Of a DNA stretch of 64,000 nucleotides, positions 37,701 through 50,525 are shown one piece after another. Origin of the DNA: Archilochus colubris. Taxonomy: Eukaryota; Chordata; Aves; Apodiformes; Trochilidae. Under the pieces are notes generated by a model that did no database searches, was not told the DNA's origin, and worked only from the letters and a program-made list of their open reading frames with translations. The translations under genes and the position numbers were made by a program. Positions within the stretch are counted from its first letter, which is position 1. Each line of letters starts with the position of its first letter. Where the stretch lies: NCBI GenBank assembly GCA_023079485.1, contig CM041083.1, forward strand, positions 176,383,480 through 176,447,479, read 5' to 3'.

Positions 37701-40700
37701 CCCTACTTCCACCAAGATGCAAACTTTTTACACAACAGTTGCTAACTAAATCTCCCAGTGAGACAGGAATGAAACTCTATAATGCAAAAGTCTCCACTCG
37801 CATCAATGAGGTCTGTGGGGTGCTGGCCATCTGTTAGAGAAACCTGAATAGGATCTGAAATCCTTACACCAAAGACCTGATTTTTTAATGCCATTGCTTT
37901 TATGGAGGTGTGCCATAAAACCAGCCATGTGCTGGCAACCTGTGCAACTGGAGCCCTTTAAATCTGTGTAGAAGTGATGACATTTCAAGCACCTCAGCTT
38001 CTCTTAAAATTAAAACAGCTAATTGCATTAAGGTCTGTGCCTTGAAGAGGTTTTGCTCTTGCTTAGGGTTTGTTTTTTCCCCCTTTCCCATCTGCAATAT
38101 CCCTGATGGGGTCCACAGCTGGGAGAGCAACACTGTGCCTGACAGACTGCCTGACGATTGGCAAGCCAACTGGAAGGAACGCCGAGACCCACAAGGATTG
38201 CTGGACCCAGAGGGCTTTCAGCTTGTGAGAACAACGAGCCAATTAAAGGCTAAATAAACGGAATGTCCTTCTAGCTTAAGCAAAGATAAATAAATAAATG
38301 CCTGCTTGTTGTTCTAGAGGAGTGAATAAAGACAAAAATATTTGAGCTGTGTTTACCTAGTAACGTCTCTTTCATTGTGCAAGGGGGTCCTTCAGCAGAA
38401 CTGGTGAATATATGCAAATGTGCAGCTCCTGGTTTCTTTTTTAATCCTTTTTTTTAATAGGACAAGTTCAGCAAAGGTAATGAGAAGTATGTGTTCATAT
38501 TTATATTTAAAAAAAAAACAAAACCTAACAAACCCAAGCATTTTAAAACGTGGAGCTTTTAAAACCTAATATGTATTTTTAGCAAATATCTTTTTAGCTA
38601 CTGCTTTCTTGTCACTGGTGAGCTGTGCTGCTGCTCACATCCTGTGCTTGGCACACAGATCTCACTCATGGGGCTGTACACTATGGTTGCAGACCTGTGG
38701 TACAGTAAATGCAATTAATGGATCACTGTATTGCTTCAGTTGTGAATATCATCTTAGCTTGCCTGTCCTTATGTATTGGCAATTAAAAAAAGAAAAAAAG
38801 GGGGCATTTTAAAACTTGATCTCATATTGGTGCTTTATTTCCTTTCAACTGTCTATAGGCCCCTGTTTTTTCAGTTTATTTAACTGAAATGCACGATTAT
38901 GGAGCTATACTGAAGACAGATATTTAGGAGTTAATTTAATTTCAGTTGTGTGCAGGCTGTTAAGATTACTTGTATTTAAAGTGAATCTTGCTGAACCGAT
39001 TTGCTGAAATAGGCTCTTGAAGGAGTCTAATTTTGGAAGAACTGAGCAAACACAGTTCTCAGCTAAACCTCAGCTTGAGGGTCCTTGAAAAAATAGGTTC
39101 TCAAATAGAAATTTGAGTCTCTCTTGGAACCCGTTCTGAGAACATTTGGCCACTGAATTAGGTCTCAATTTCTATGTCTCCTGTTTTCTCAACTGGAAAC
39201 ATTGGAGTCCATAAAGAGATCATCAAACTGCAAAAGAAAGCTGCAGCAGTGCATAGTCATCGATCTTGACCTAACATCTGCTGAAAAATGTAACCTCACT
39301 ATTTAAAACCCAAAAAACTGAGTAAAGTAGTAATTTCATAATCTGCTGAAAATCTAGTGCTAACCTGCTTGTGTTGTACCTCTTAAATGTTGTAAAGATT
39401 CATTCCTGATTGTATATGCAACAAATACCAGACATACTTAAATTGCAGTTCCTTGAAGAAAATACTCTGGAGTGCTAAAAGATGTAAGAAATTGGATGTC
39501 TGGTCTAGGAAAACAAGCAGACCCAGCAGAATGAATAGAGAAAACATGTTTTTCTGCTTATTTTACAAGCAGGAGTGTAAAGGAAACAGTTCTCTCATTA
39601 CATGTGCATAAAAATGGGCTTTGAGAACTGGCTCCCCAGGCATGAGAACTCCTAGCATTTTTCTGTTACCTTGATCCTCATCTGCTCCTTTGTTCAAAAA
39701 TGAACCAGAGGTAAGTTTTTACTAAGATATTCTGCAGAGTTTAGCACAGGAAGAGCACATACATAAACAGACCCCAATCATGAAGCAAGGGCAGCAAACT
39801 TAGCAAATTGCATAAATCACTCAGTGCACTCAGTGCTCACTTCTCTTGTCAAGAGGGAACAAAAGTAGTCCAAAAACTGATTAATGCAATTTTTAATTCT
39901 GGTCAAAGCTCAGAAGGAATGCTTAAGTGGATGAAAAGAATGAGCTGGGGTTGATTAAAAAAAATAAAATCTCTTGGTAGATGGGATGTGCAAGCTCTCA
40001 CTGTTATTTAGTGAAAAATAGGCCAAGTTCAGCCTTTGCCTAAATCATCTGACCTTAATCTACTGTGGGAGAAATTAAAAGTTTCTGTGTTCAAATGAAC
40101 TCAGCATTCTGGCCAGCTTTTAACTCTGCTGTCTGCCTTTTCCCTGACTCTGTACTCAGTAAAAATCTCAATTGCATCATTTGTTTTTCTTGCTCCAGTC
40201 ACTGGCTCGGCTCTCTGGTGGCAGAGGAGATCATTTCAAAGAAGTGGACTGAGATTTGTGAAGCTGTTTGGGATCCTGATTCTGGGCATCTCAATACCTT
40301 GCAACACAAAGGGAACAGATAGTGTTAGTTTCATGCAGGACAGCCTTTAATTTTTGTAATATATACATTGAAGGAGGTAACACTTTGTAAGCACTTCGCA
40401 GCACTTTGTAACCTTTCAGCATGAGATCTATGTGAACATGAGAAAGTTTTACTTTTATAAATTGCCTGAATGCTTCTCACTTAGGTCACACCACAAAAAC
40501 CTGAGGGAATGCTCAGTTGGGCTGTAAGTTTAAAGGGCCACTGTTACATTTGTAGCTTTTTTGGGGTTCCTTTGAAGATAGAAGAATCCTGAAGATACCT
40601 TTGTGTAGTTGGTACACAGCAAAGGATAAAAGTTTGGGGTAAAGTCCAATCTGTCTCGTATGTCTGTGTAGTTCCATCCATCTAGGTGTGTGATGAAGCA

Positions 40701-41487
40701 GGCTTCCTAAAGTAGATGCCTAGAGCCCATACGTAACTGATAGACATTGATAGGTGCTTTGGAAGGCTTCCCTGCTCAGATCCTGCCTACTATAATTTTG
40801 GCATCCAAGATGGGTGGCTTCGAGTCTCCTAGAGACTACAGAGATACCATCCTCCCCCCATTAACTGTATAGGCAAAAATACCTGTACAAGTACCTAAAA
40901 CTGAGGTACAGACTCTTGCCTCAAGTGAGCTACACCCAGTCAAAGGTTTTTCCAAAGAAGCAAACATTCCTCCTGACATTTTATTTACTCCATACGTTAC
41001 CACAATGATTTCTCCCTTCTAGAACACAACTGGGGAGGATTTCACTAGAGGGAGGTTTGCAAAAGTGAGGAAATCTGCCCCTAGCAGCCAACTTCAGTGA
41101 AACCAGACATTGGTGCTTTTAATGCCTCCTGTGTTAACGCTGTCTCTGAGTGAAGTCTCCTGCCTGCAGAGGGCATACAGCCCCTCAGTTTTCCCTGCCA
41201 GAATGTGTGTGGGATAGGGAGAAACTATCAACCAGACATAAAAACATCGCTGCACATTGCTGCAGGTGATGGATCACGGGTATCTTCCTGTCCACAGAGG
41301 TACCAGAAGTGTAATTTCAGTGGAAAAATCCAACTCTTCGCAAGCATCCATGTATCCCTCCACCAAAGTCAATGGCTACATTCTGAACACTGAAGCCTTG
41401 CCAGGACTTGTGTCCAGCAGGGATGTGCTGCGTGTACTTGTGCTCCTTAAAAATCATCTGTTTTCATTTGTGTCTCTCCATTTCCAG
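34786..41487 (+). other. DCLK1: Intron between alternative last exon and kinase linker exon
   Basis: 6.7 kb, AT-rich. Between about 38090 and 38260 there is a GC-richer patch with an open frame and several AATAAA motifs (38253 and others to about 38330). It does not keep the DCLK1 frame when spliced at its best acceptor. A 171-codon open frame at 36172-36687 shows no domain. No transposon family is recognisable. The acceptor is CCATTTCCAG, ending at 41487. Confidence 0.8.
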
Positions 41488-41572
41488 AGCTCCCAACACA
41501 GTGGCTCCTCTACCTCATTAGCATCCACCAAAGTTTGCAGCTCTATGGACGAAAATGATGGACCTGCAGAAG
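41488..41572 (+). CDS. DCLK1: DCLK1 kinase-form linker exon
   Basis: The acceptor TTTCCAG ends at 41487 and the donor G|GTAACA follows 41572. The 85 nt encode [26 protein letters not shown] and PAE plus one base of Glu. This follows phase 0 from 24173 and is specific to kinase-containing forms. The Ser-rich, acidic stretch is the flexible PEST-like linker in which DCLK1 is reported to be cleaved by calpain to release the kinase. The residue after SSQH is Ser here and, as I recall, Gly in human. Confidence 0.96.
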
Positions 41573-42881
41573 GTAACATTTGAAGGCTGACATTTCCAAG
41601 CAGTCAATGTAGTGATAACAGCAGCTGTGTAGGAAATGAGTCATTCTTCCTGCCGGATAAGGTGGGAGCACTGAGGGCTGGATGACTCCATGAGGAGCCT
41701 CCTCAGCCTTAGCAAATCATTTGGGTTCACTCCGGATCAGATTTGATCTGGACATCCCTATTCAGAGGTGTTTTTGTTGGAGGATACTCTAGATATTACT
41801 TCTGCAGGTGACACGGATTTTGTCTCATCTGGCATGGTGCTAAAGGACATGCTGCAGTCCTGGCTCTTGACTCAGAGATGACGAGTCTCACTCTGTGCTA
41901 GGGCTTTGAACAAGCATTGTCTGCTCCAGCCCTGCCAGTTCAGATGCACATGCAGGTAAGTGTGTGTGTATGCTGGCATCTGACAGCATCTTCATGCTGC
42001 CTGTGGAGTCAGGCCACCCCCAGTCTCCTTCTATCATAGCACTCACTTTTCACGCTAAACTGGAACAAAGGACAGACAAAGATACAGTTGAAAGGGCTCT
42101 CTTAAGCAGTGTAAATTCAAGGCACATATTTGAGAGGCCTTTTTAATATATATATTGTAGTTTGTATCAGCTGCAGTTTGCAGTCAGCTTTTAGAGGCAT
42201 GTTAGGTATTTGTAATATGCTGTTTCAGATATATTTAAAAATAATGGTACATGAATGAGCACTAAAACACATGCAACGACAAACTTTTCTTATACTTAGA
42301 CATTGTGTAATGTAATTTTACCTAAACATCTGGTGCCCAGGTTGCATGTGAGGTAGTATTATTGAGAACATTTGTTTAAAAACTAAATATTTAATATTGG
42401 GGGAGGGGGAGAACTAGTACTTAGCACATGAGGAGTTTTATGGATGTCTCAGTTTACAGGATGTAATAAAATAAGTGCTTGAGTGTTGGACTTCTTTGGT
42501 ACATATATTTAATCATGCTGTGTCAAAGAGTTCCAGCCCTTTTTGGAGGCTGGTCTGCGCTTGTGCAGATCACAGGGGCCTTTTCATAATTAAAAAAATA
42601 CAATTTTGGTTTTGTCCTAGGGGCATATTGCAATGGAAATGGTAAACTATGTAACACTCAAATGGTGGTATGTTTGAGCCCCAGAAGTCTTATTTTTCAT
42701 TATTGTATCTGTGTGAAACCTGTTGAGTATATACAATGTCAGCAGCATGGTTTCACTGTACAGTAAGTGAGATACTGACTCTGAATGGTTTCCAGGTTCC
42801 TAAACCAAAGACTTAAAACGCATGTTATGTGCAACATCTGTGTTTCCTTCACTAATAAAAATGTACTAATGATTCTTTCAG
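41573..42881 (+). other. DCLK1: Intron
   Basis: 1.3 kb with no recognisable element. It contains a TATATATA run near 42146 and a G-rich patch near 42400. It ends in the tandem acceptor TTTCAGAAG, where a second AG lies three bases into the exon. Confidence 0.85.
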
Positions 42882-42990
42882 AAGTGTTGGAGGAAGGTTT
42901 CCAGGTTCCAGCATCGATAGCAGAGCGATATAAAGTTGGAAGGACTATAGGAGATGGAAATTTTGCTATTGTGAAGGAGTGTATAGAAAG
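42882..42990 (+). CDS. DCLK1: DCLK1 kinase exon: glycine-rich loop
   Basis: The acceptor ATTCTTTCAG ends at 42881 and the donor AAAG|GTGAGG follows 42990. The exon encodes [17 protein letters not shown], then [17 protein letters not shown], and IE plus two bases of Arg. It contains the start of the kinase domain (RYKVGRTIG) and the nucleotide-binding glycine-rich loop GDGNFA. The first Gly of the canonical GxGxxG is in IGDGNF, and Ala replaces the third Gly, as is usual in this family. Ile in FAIVKEC and in CIER are conservative changes from the mammalian Val as I recall it. Confidence 0.97.
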
Positions 42991-45900
42991 GTGAGGACCA
43001 TAATATACTTATTACTGTAAAAATCATCATTGTTGTCATGCTTTTTTTCTAGATAGTGTCTTTGTTTGTGGAAAATAGGATGTGTAAGAAGTTAATGTCT
43101 CAATGCCAGATGGAAAAAAATAGACTAATGCCTTCTCATATGAAAAAAAAAAACAAAAGAGTGAGTGCAAGACACAGGCTTTGAATTTAATTCTTCATTG
43201 GCTTTAAATGTTTGTTTGTTTGTTTGTTTTCTACTGCAGTTTTCAAGATTTTAACAGTTCTTTTGGTTAAATCTTTCTTGTTGCACTGAAATAGCATCTT
43301 TTCTTGCAGTATAATCTTGCAACTCCCCCTTTACACTAGGCTGATGAAATATTTCACATGTAGGAGCATTCTGTAAAGCCATTAGGAAGTTTTGTATGTA
43401 TGGTGTATGTATGTATGGTGTAGTGGTGGTGGTCAGCACAAAGAGCTTTGTATCCTGCCAGCTGACACTGAGGAGTAAGCTCTTCTATGTTTATATTTAA
43501 CTATATGGGCATCTGTCTCTTGCCTGCCTGCTTTATGCCACTACATGAGCTCTATCCAACTTTAGAGGACTGAACAGCAGACATTAGAATCTAACTTCTT
43601 CAGTGCCCTTTACTTTTAGGAGGTGAGAAGAATCACCCTTAAAACCTGTTTTTAAACATCCACTCCAGGTTAGAGAAGTCACAAGTCAAATGTCAGTGTT
43701 GCTGAAGGTGTCCAGGTTGAGTGGCTCAGATGTCTGTTTCTAAATCTGGTCAGGCAGGTCATGAACCATATTTGATTTGGCTCTACCAAAGTGTACAGAA
43801 AATAGGGAGCAAAGATATAAATGTTCTAAGCAAAACTGCAGGTGCCTTCTGATGGTATTGTTAAAAAACAAGGAGAATATGGAGTAAAAAAGACATGAAG
43901 TACCTGTGTGTGAAATGGTTGTGAGAGAGAGATCCTGGAGAGAGGGTTCTCACAGAACGCTGTAACTTCACCTTTGGGCTCAAAAAAGTAACTTTAGCTC
44001 TTTGGCCTGTAAGAAAGTGATATTGACCATAGAGAGTAAGTAAAGATTAGATCTCATGGCAGATGATGATAGATTAGCATTCCTGGTTTTAAACTAGGGT
44101 CTCTCTAGTAAAAGAGGAGGTCCTGCTCTGCATCTGAAAGAGTAAGGCAAGTTGGAGACCTCAAAGACAGCTGTTGGGGAATGGGGGAAAAAATGTATTT
44201 TGTATCAGCTGACAATGTATTTGTGGGACATGGCCAAAGCTCTTGTGAAGCTTTTAGAGCTCTGTCAGAATGAGGTTGTGGTGGACCTGGTCATCTGGAG
44301 GGTGAGAGCTGCTTAAATCAAGCCCCAGGCTCTGAACACTAAACCTAAAGGAAGCAAAACAAAACAATATGAAAACAAGAAATCACTGTAAGACCCTGTG
44401 GAGGGGGCATGACTGATGAAAAACGTGGGTGGAAGCATGTAACTAAGGAAAGAGAAAAAGACAAGCTAAATGTAAAGTGAGTAGGAACTGAGAGAAACAG
44501 AGTACAAGGCAAAATAAAAACAGGTTGAGGTTTTGCTACACTGTCATTCAGCTGAAAATGCCACTTGTGCTGAGAGGCACCAGGGTGCATTTTACAACTC
44601 TCTCAAGCCGAGAGAAAACACGTGAAAAAAATTAAATATTTATTGGTCCCACCTCACCTAAAAGTAATATTAATTCCAATATCCTTGAGAGCTGAAACAA
44701 AAAGTATTTCCTCTCCTCTTGTCTCTCCTCCTGGTCCAAGATGTGTCAGATAACACAGTGTATCTAGTGACTATGTGCTCAAATAGCATGACTATTCAGG
44801 TTCTCCCAGATACATACTCATAGACCCTGAGCTATACCATTCCATAGAACCCATTTATATGAGAGTTAATACTCTGGGAGAGCTTTCTTTTAGTTTCCAC
44901 TTCTAAAGCAGTATACCCTTGCCATCACAAGTGTGGATGGAGAAATTAAAGGCTCAGACAGTAAATTAAAGCCAGTACCTGTAAAACCCCTTCAAAAACA
45001 TTCTTCACAATCTTTCTAAGCAGAAAACACCTCACTTCAAAGTCTGATATGTCCATCATTTGCAAAGCCAGAATTGATGGGGTGATACTTGGGACAGAAG
45101 GCTTTTCCATTTTTTTTCTGATGTGCAATTCTTGTGTGCATCAGACTTCAAAGAAATCGCGGCATGAGGTGTTAAGCAAGTAGGAATGGGGTTTGTTACA
45201 CATCTTCACAGATCAAATGGATACTCCTTTTCTGTGGCTGTGTGTGCTGGTTAGCCCACTCGGATGCTCCAAATGTGTTCACAGGCATTTACCCCTGACG
45301 GTGAAAAGCCCAAAGAGAAACCAAAAACCATCTTCAAAATTTTCAAGTGGGGGCTTCTAAACCCCATTCTGTGTGTGGACACACAGGCACACACACAAAT
45401 ACATTTAATGCTTACACAGAAATAATGAAGATTTTTGTCTCTGGTGCAATGGAAATCTTTGTGAACTTTGCAAAAGGTTAAAGCAGCTGGGGAGCATGGC
45501 ATGGAGCCCCTAATGAACTAGAGATCTCACTGTGCCCTGCATTAATTCTGTGGGTCCAGACTTTTACCCATTTATAGTGTGTTTCCTACTTTATGTGCCA
45601 ATTTTTTATTCTTTGGGTTGTGGGATAGGTGAGAGGTGATCCCTCCGTTTCACCGGGAGCTTCTGGCATGGCTGTGCATACTTTTTGGTGGGTGTATAAT
45701 TTTCAGTGCTGTTGACAGCCTGCGGTTCTGCAGCTTTTTAGGGGAAAGGATTTGCATTATCTTAGCTTTAATTTTCTTTTACCAAAACAAGGAGCAGTCA
45801 GAGTTGTCATCTGCTCGTTACATGTCTGCTCCATCATAGGTACAATTTGTCCTGCGGTGGTTTTATATGTGCTCATTTTTAACTTTCAGATACTTCCAAA

Positions 45901-47713
45901 TTCTGACATTTCCTCACTAGCTCAGGTTTCCCAGTGTTTTGGAGTACATGGAGTCTCCCATGGCCAACAAAAACCATCAATTTCCTTTCTCATGACAGAA
46001 ATGAAGCATTCCTAGGGCAACCAAGCAACTTGAAAGAGACTCCTATTGAAAGAGGGCATATTTTGCCTGAGTTTGAACCCCAGACATTTTAGTTTCTGAT
46101 ATTCCTTCTGCTGACTCCTCCTTCCATTCCCCCAAAATAGCATCCATATCTCTGCCTGTGTCCTCAGTGAGCTGAGACTCCACGAAACAGCAGCACCAGA
46201 AAGGGGCAACCCATGTGGAGTGCAGCCCATGTCTGTGGGCTCTAGCATTAAACCACTTGGTGGGGGAGTACAGATAAGAGAAGATTTTTAATTTTTCTCT
46301 GCTTAGGTCTTGAAAAGCCATGCTGTACCTTTTTCCCAAGTCATAAACATCATCCAGTCTGATTTCTTTGCACAGTCTTTTAGCTGATATCTTAACACAG
46401 ACTGTGTTCACTCCTTGCGGACCTGAGAATTCAAACAGAATTAATATTTTTATTTTTTTATTTTTACTGAAGTCCCCATTTTCCCTTAAGTCAATGCCTA
46501 CCAGTACATGATTGCCAGAGGAGATCTCCGTGCTTAAATATGGCAATGAAAATGACCATTCACTTTCCTAATGAAGCGCAATCAGTTTGTCACTCATTTT
46601 GCATGTCCTGCATTTCAGACTGGGCACATTATTAGAAAAATTCATTTCTACATTTAACTTATTACTTATCAATATAATGTATCAATTTAATAATGTTTTA
46701 CTAAATGAAAATTGGAAAAAACCCCACCATATTCTTGAAAGGTGATTTTTTTTCTTTATTTTTTTAGCCACTAAAAAGGCAATGTGTTAGACTTCTGTGA
46801 ACTCTTTTATTACAAAATGACAGGATTTCAGAAAGAGCTTTTTCTTTACATTATCCATTCTTTTAAGCTCATAGTGCAACCAGAGCTTGTGAACAGAGCT
46901 TCTTGGTATCAACCTTACATCCATCTCTCAGTTTTGTAACTTGGATAAGGATAGAATTTATGTTTTACATGTCTGCAAACTTAGTTTGTTTTCTTTGTCA
47001 GTATTCTATGTAATAAATATCTATGTATGGAAGAGTGATAAATGTCATATGGTTTCAAAAAACAAAACAGGTAGAAGGTAATGTGTTCACCTCCTGAACT
47101 AATTCTCTATGATCTCTAGAACCTCTCATATTATTACTTATAAACATCATATTTAACTCTGCTAGGTATCATCTACTTAATACAGAAAATATTATTCCAG
47201 GGACTGACATCTGTGTCTTAGGATTTGTGAGTATTAAGATAAAGCAAATGACTCTCAGTTTTAACTAATAAATAAATAAATAAATAAATGCATTTTTCCC
47301 AGCTTGTATTCCTTTGTTTGATAGAAAAAAAACCACTTTTTGGGTTTGGGATGATATGGATCTGCAAATACTCTATAATATTTTTACATAAAACAGCAGC
47401 AGACAAAACAAATAAAACTACAAAATGAAAAAATCAAATGATTTTGTTTCAAAAACCACTGAAATCTGTTCCTTTTCTTTTTTTTTTTTTAAGAAAAAAG
47501 CACTTTATACTTTTTTCTTGGGCACACATATTCAATACATTTGGCTCAAGATCCCAATTCTAAACAGATTCAAGCTTCATTTCATGACAAAACAAATACT
47601 TGAATAGCATTCTTGCCCAGACCTACTGTGCTCAAATGACAAATATAAACTCAACTGAGAAAAATATTTAATGTGACTGAACATATAATTTTTTTTCTTT
47701 TCTCTTTCCTCAG
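42991..47713 (+). other. DCLK1: Intron
   Basis: 4.7 kb. Simple repeats include (TTTG)n at about 43209-43230, (GTAT)n near 43394-43420 and (AATA)n near 47266-47290. A minus-strand open frame of 167 codons (46546-46043) carries no domain I recognise. No CR1 or LTR is apparent. The acceptor is TCTTTCCTCAG, ending at 47713. Confidence 0.82.
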
Positions 47714-47771
47714 ATCAACTGGTAGAGAATACGCTCTGAAAATAATAAAAAAAAGTAAATGTAGAGGAAAA
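47714..47771 (+). CDS. DCLK1: DCLK1 kinase exon: ATP-binding lysine
   Basis: 58 nt, one base completing Arg plus 19 codons: STGREYALKIIKKSKCRGK, with donor AAA|GTAAGT. The Lys of YALKIIKK is the invariant ATP-anchoring lysine of protein kinases, equivalent to human Lys419 by family alignment. A run of nine A bases in the exon (47748-47756) encodes part of IIKKS; it is intact but prone to sequencing indels. Gly in STGREY differs from the mammalian Ala as I recall it. Confidence 0.96.
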
Positions 47772-48511
47772 GTAAGTACAAAAAAAAAATCAAATGAGAC
47801 TCAAAGATATTTTTTTTCAAGAAATGTTGCATGAGATCACCTTGGTAAACTTATTATTTGTCTTATTGACAAGTGATAGAATCATTTTGGGTGAAGCCTT
47901 TGCCTGCCCTCTGGAAATCCTTGGAGTATCAGTATAAAATGTGCCTTGCTAGATGCATGGTGTTGCTTCTCCAGTTGGTTGGTTGTATGTGGGCACACTA
48001 TGTCCCTTTGCTTTTTTCCCCTGCAATTGCATTCTCCAGTTTTTGTAATCCCAGACGTTACAGAAAACAGAACAATAATATTAACAGTGATGATAACATC
48101 TGTCACCAAGAACGTCTTGTCTGAGAAGCATGCAAGATTAATCAAATTGATGTCAGTTTTATAGTCAGTGAATTTCTGTTAGCTTTTGAAAAGTGTAACA
48201 AAAGGTTCATAAAGAAGATGCTATTATATTTTTAAATAGAAAGATTCTGGATGAGACAAAAAATTTCAGAAGCTTCCATATTTAACTTTTCTCTGCATCA
48301 GAAACGTCTTTTCCTCCAGTCCTTTGTCTGTGTTCTACTCCCTGTCCTTCTCTCAGTTATCACGCCGATGCTGTTCCTAGATATGTTCCTTACACATTGC
48401 TGGAGGCAATTTCAGTTACCTTTTAAAAAAAACCTGAAGAATTTTCTACTGTGCAATGGAGGCAAAAGTTTTTCCTACCACAGTTATTAAAGATTTTGTT
48501 TTGTGTGACAG
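47772..48511 (+). other. DCLK1: Intron
   Basis: 740 bases with no transposon or RNA gene that I can recognise. Several short overlapping open frames on both strands look like chance. The acceptor is TTGTGTGACAG, ending at 48511. Confidence 0.85.
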
Positions 48512-48631
48512 GAACACATGATCCAGAATGAGGTATCTATTTTAAGACGAGTCAAGCATCCCAATATTGTACTTCTGATTGAGGAGATGGATATGCCAAC
48601 TGAGTTATACCTTGTCATGGAACTTGTAAAG
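48512..48631 (+). CDS. DCLK1: DCLK1 kinase exon: helix C and hinge
   Basis: 120 nt, exactly 40 codons, from [13 protein letters not shown] through [17 protein letters not shown] to YLVMELVK, with donor AAG|GTGGGT. The Glu of NEVSIL is the helix-C glutamate that pairs with the ATP lysine. HPNIVLL is the usual start of the beta-4 region, and YLVMELVK spans the gatekeeper and hinge. It starts and ends in phase 0, so skipping it would keep the frame but remove helix C. Confidence 0.97.
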
Positions 48632-50239
48632 GTGGGTATTTTGCAGACAAGCTACTTACTAGGAACTTTTCCAACAATAATGAGTAATTTCATTGGTACT
48701 AAACCTTACTGAAAATTGTGAAATCACAGAATAATTCAGATTTTTTTTTTTACAGTTTTCAAATATTTCAATTCTTTTTCTAACTTATTGTAAGCCACAC
48801 TCAGAAGTGCTCCACTGACAGTATATTGGAGATCACCAGTTTTATTTCCTCCTCCAAAATAAATCTCTTCAAAATGTTTTATCTTAAAGAACACTTCTGT
48901 CCTGAGGTGAATTGAAAGCACACCCAGACTAAATAGCTGTAAATACCGCCCTTCAAAATTCAATATACTTTGGAAAAAATTAGTTAAATTTTATTAATTT
49001 ATGTTAAATTTTAACTATATTACATGTATTTTTCTCTACTGATTTATGTTAACATTGTCGGGTTTGCCTCCTTTGTAATAACCTAAATTTAAGCTGAAGG
49101 TTGGGAGAACTGAAAGACTAAAACTGCTATTTAAATCAAGGTTCTGTTCTGAAAAGTAAGTTTGCAAATACAGGATTTATATTTGGGACTCTATTTATTT
49201 CTTCATAGTAATTTCCAGATCTCAAACGTTTATTTCACTCACTGATGAAATTACATATTCAGACAAGATCATGAAACTCAGACCAGGTCGTCTCTTGCCC
49301 CCCTGCTGTCAACACGGAAATGCAGGAATTATGAATTTAGCTTTTGGTTCTGGTGATTATACACAAGTGCATAAAAGGTGTCAAAAATACATTTGAGTAA
49401 ACTGTACAAATGAGGACAGAAAACCACTGAGGACATCTTGTCCTCCATGTGTACTTTAACAGGATATGCCTGCTTTTCACATTCACTATTGGGATTAGTG
49501 ATTCTCCTTCCTTCCTCAGCCATACTGTGGGAAGAAGATTTTTCCAGGGATCACTTGCATTTCTTTGTCTTGCTCAGCACGTTCTCCGGGAGCAGCATCA
49601 TGCCTGCACTTGGGAAATCCACAGGTTTAAGTGTTTAAGGACAGAGATTCCAATACAGATGTGCAGCAGCAGCAGCAGCGCTTGTGTGCGGGTCTGTTGT
49701 GTGCAAAAGGAACACATCAGGCAGCCCCAACCCTGGCACTCGCATCACTGCCACTTCATTTAAGTGCAGTCACCTCTGGTAGGCAACCTCTGTATCGGCG
49801 ATAGGAACAGCCACCACCAGAGGTCGTGAGAGAAAGAGATTTAAGCGGGAGGGATTGTTGCCTGCTTTGTTCTGGTTGTAGGTGGAGATCAGGGGGTGCT
49901 CTTGCCATAGGCACCTCATAGAAATGCTAGATAGGATGATCCCAGGTCCAAGTGTTTCATAAAGAACTTCTCAATCTCTGGACTAGAATCTGACAGCAAG
50001 GAGAATTCAAAGTTTTTTGTTTTCTTCCATCGTTCCCTGTGCTCCAGGGCAGCAGCAGTGACATATGTCGTGTCCCCAGTGCAAAGCTAGGAGACTGTCA
50101 AGTGTGGCCCGTGAGTGTATTTTCCCCTGCCCTTGTGTCTTGTTGTTCAAGAGAAGCTCAAGCCATGCATCAGAGTTCAGGAGATGAGAGCACCTTAGAG
50201 GAAGCTGTAAAGAGGCAAGGATTGGGCTGTTCAATAAAC

Positions 50240-50525
50240 TTACAAGTGGTAGGAGAAGAGGTAATGGGCTCAAGTTAAGAGGTAATGGGCTCAAGTTGCA
50301 CCAGGGGAGGTTTAGGTTGGATGTTAGGAAGAATTTCTTCACTGAAAGATTTATCAGGCATTGGAACAGGGTTCCCAAGGCAGTGGTGTCTCGGGTATTT
50401 ATGCATCATATAGGTATAGTATTTAGGCATATGGTTTAGTTAGGGACTTGTCAGGCAGGTTAATGGTTGGGCTCCATGATCTTGAAGGTCTTTTCCAGCC
50501 AAGGTCTTTCTGTCATTCTGTGATT
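50240..50525 (+). mobile_element. CR1 LINE 3' fragment
   Basis: The segment reads CTCAAGTTGCACCAGGGGAG, GTTTAGGTTGGATGTTAGG, AAGAATTTCTTCACTG and GGCATTGGAACAGGGTTCCC. It ends GGTTGGGCTCCATGATC, TTGAAGGTCTTTTCCAGCC and CATTCTGTGATTGG. These are the CR1 ORF2 end and 3'UTR. The minus-strand frame in this region is not meaningful. A 21-bp tandem duplication occupies the 5' part. Confidence 0.88.
50256..50297. repeat. 21-bp tandem duplication inside CR1
   Basis: AAGAGGTAATGGGCTCAAGTT, 21 bases beginning AAGAGG and ending AAGTT, occurs at 50256-50276 and again at 50277-50297 with no visible difference. It duplicates a piece of the CR1 body, so it arose after insertion or was inherited from the source copy. 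Confidence 0.9.

Noticed and set aside
38042..38257. GC-richer open frame with an upstream acceptor-like tract and AATAAA motifs, looking like another alternative last exon.
   Set aside because: The best acceptor (CCACAG ending at 38118) joined in phase 0 to the hub exon gives only about eight residues before a stop; the long frame is in another phase. No family match.
48720..48760. AATCACAGAATAATTCAG followed by a T run, resembling a CR1 3' end in reverse.
   Set aside because: Too short and diverged, and no CR1 body follows.
49663..49679. Short CAG run.
   Set aside because: Only five units in an intron; ordinary background.
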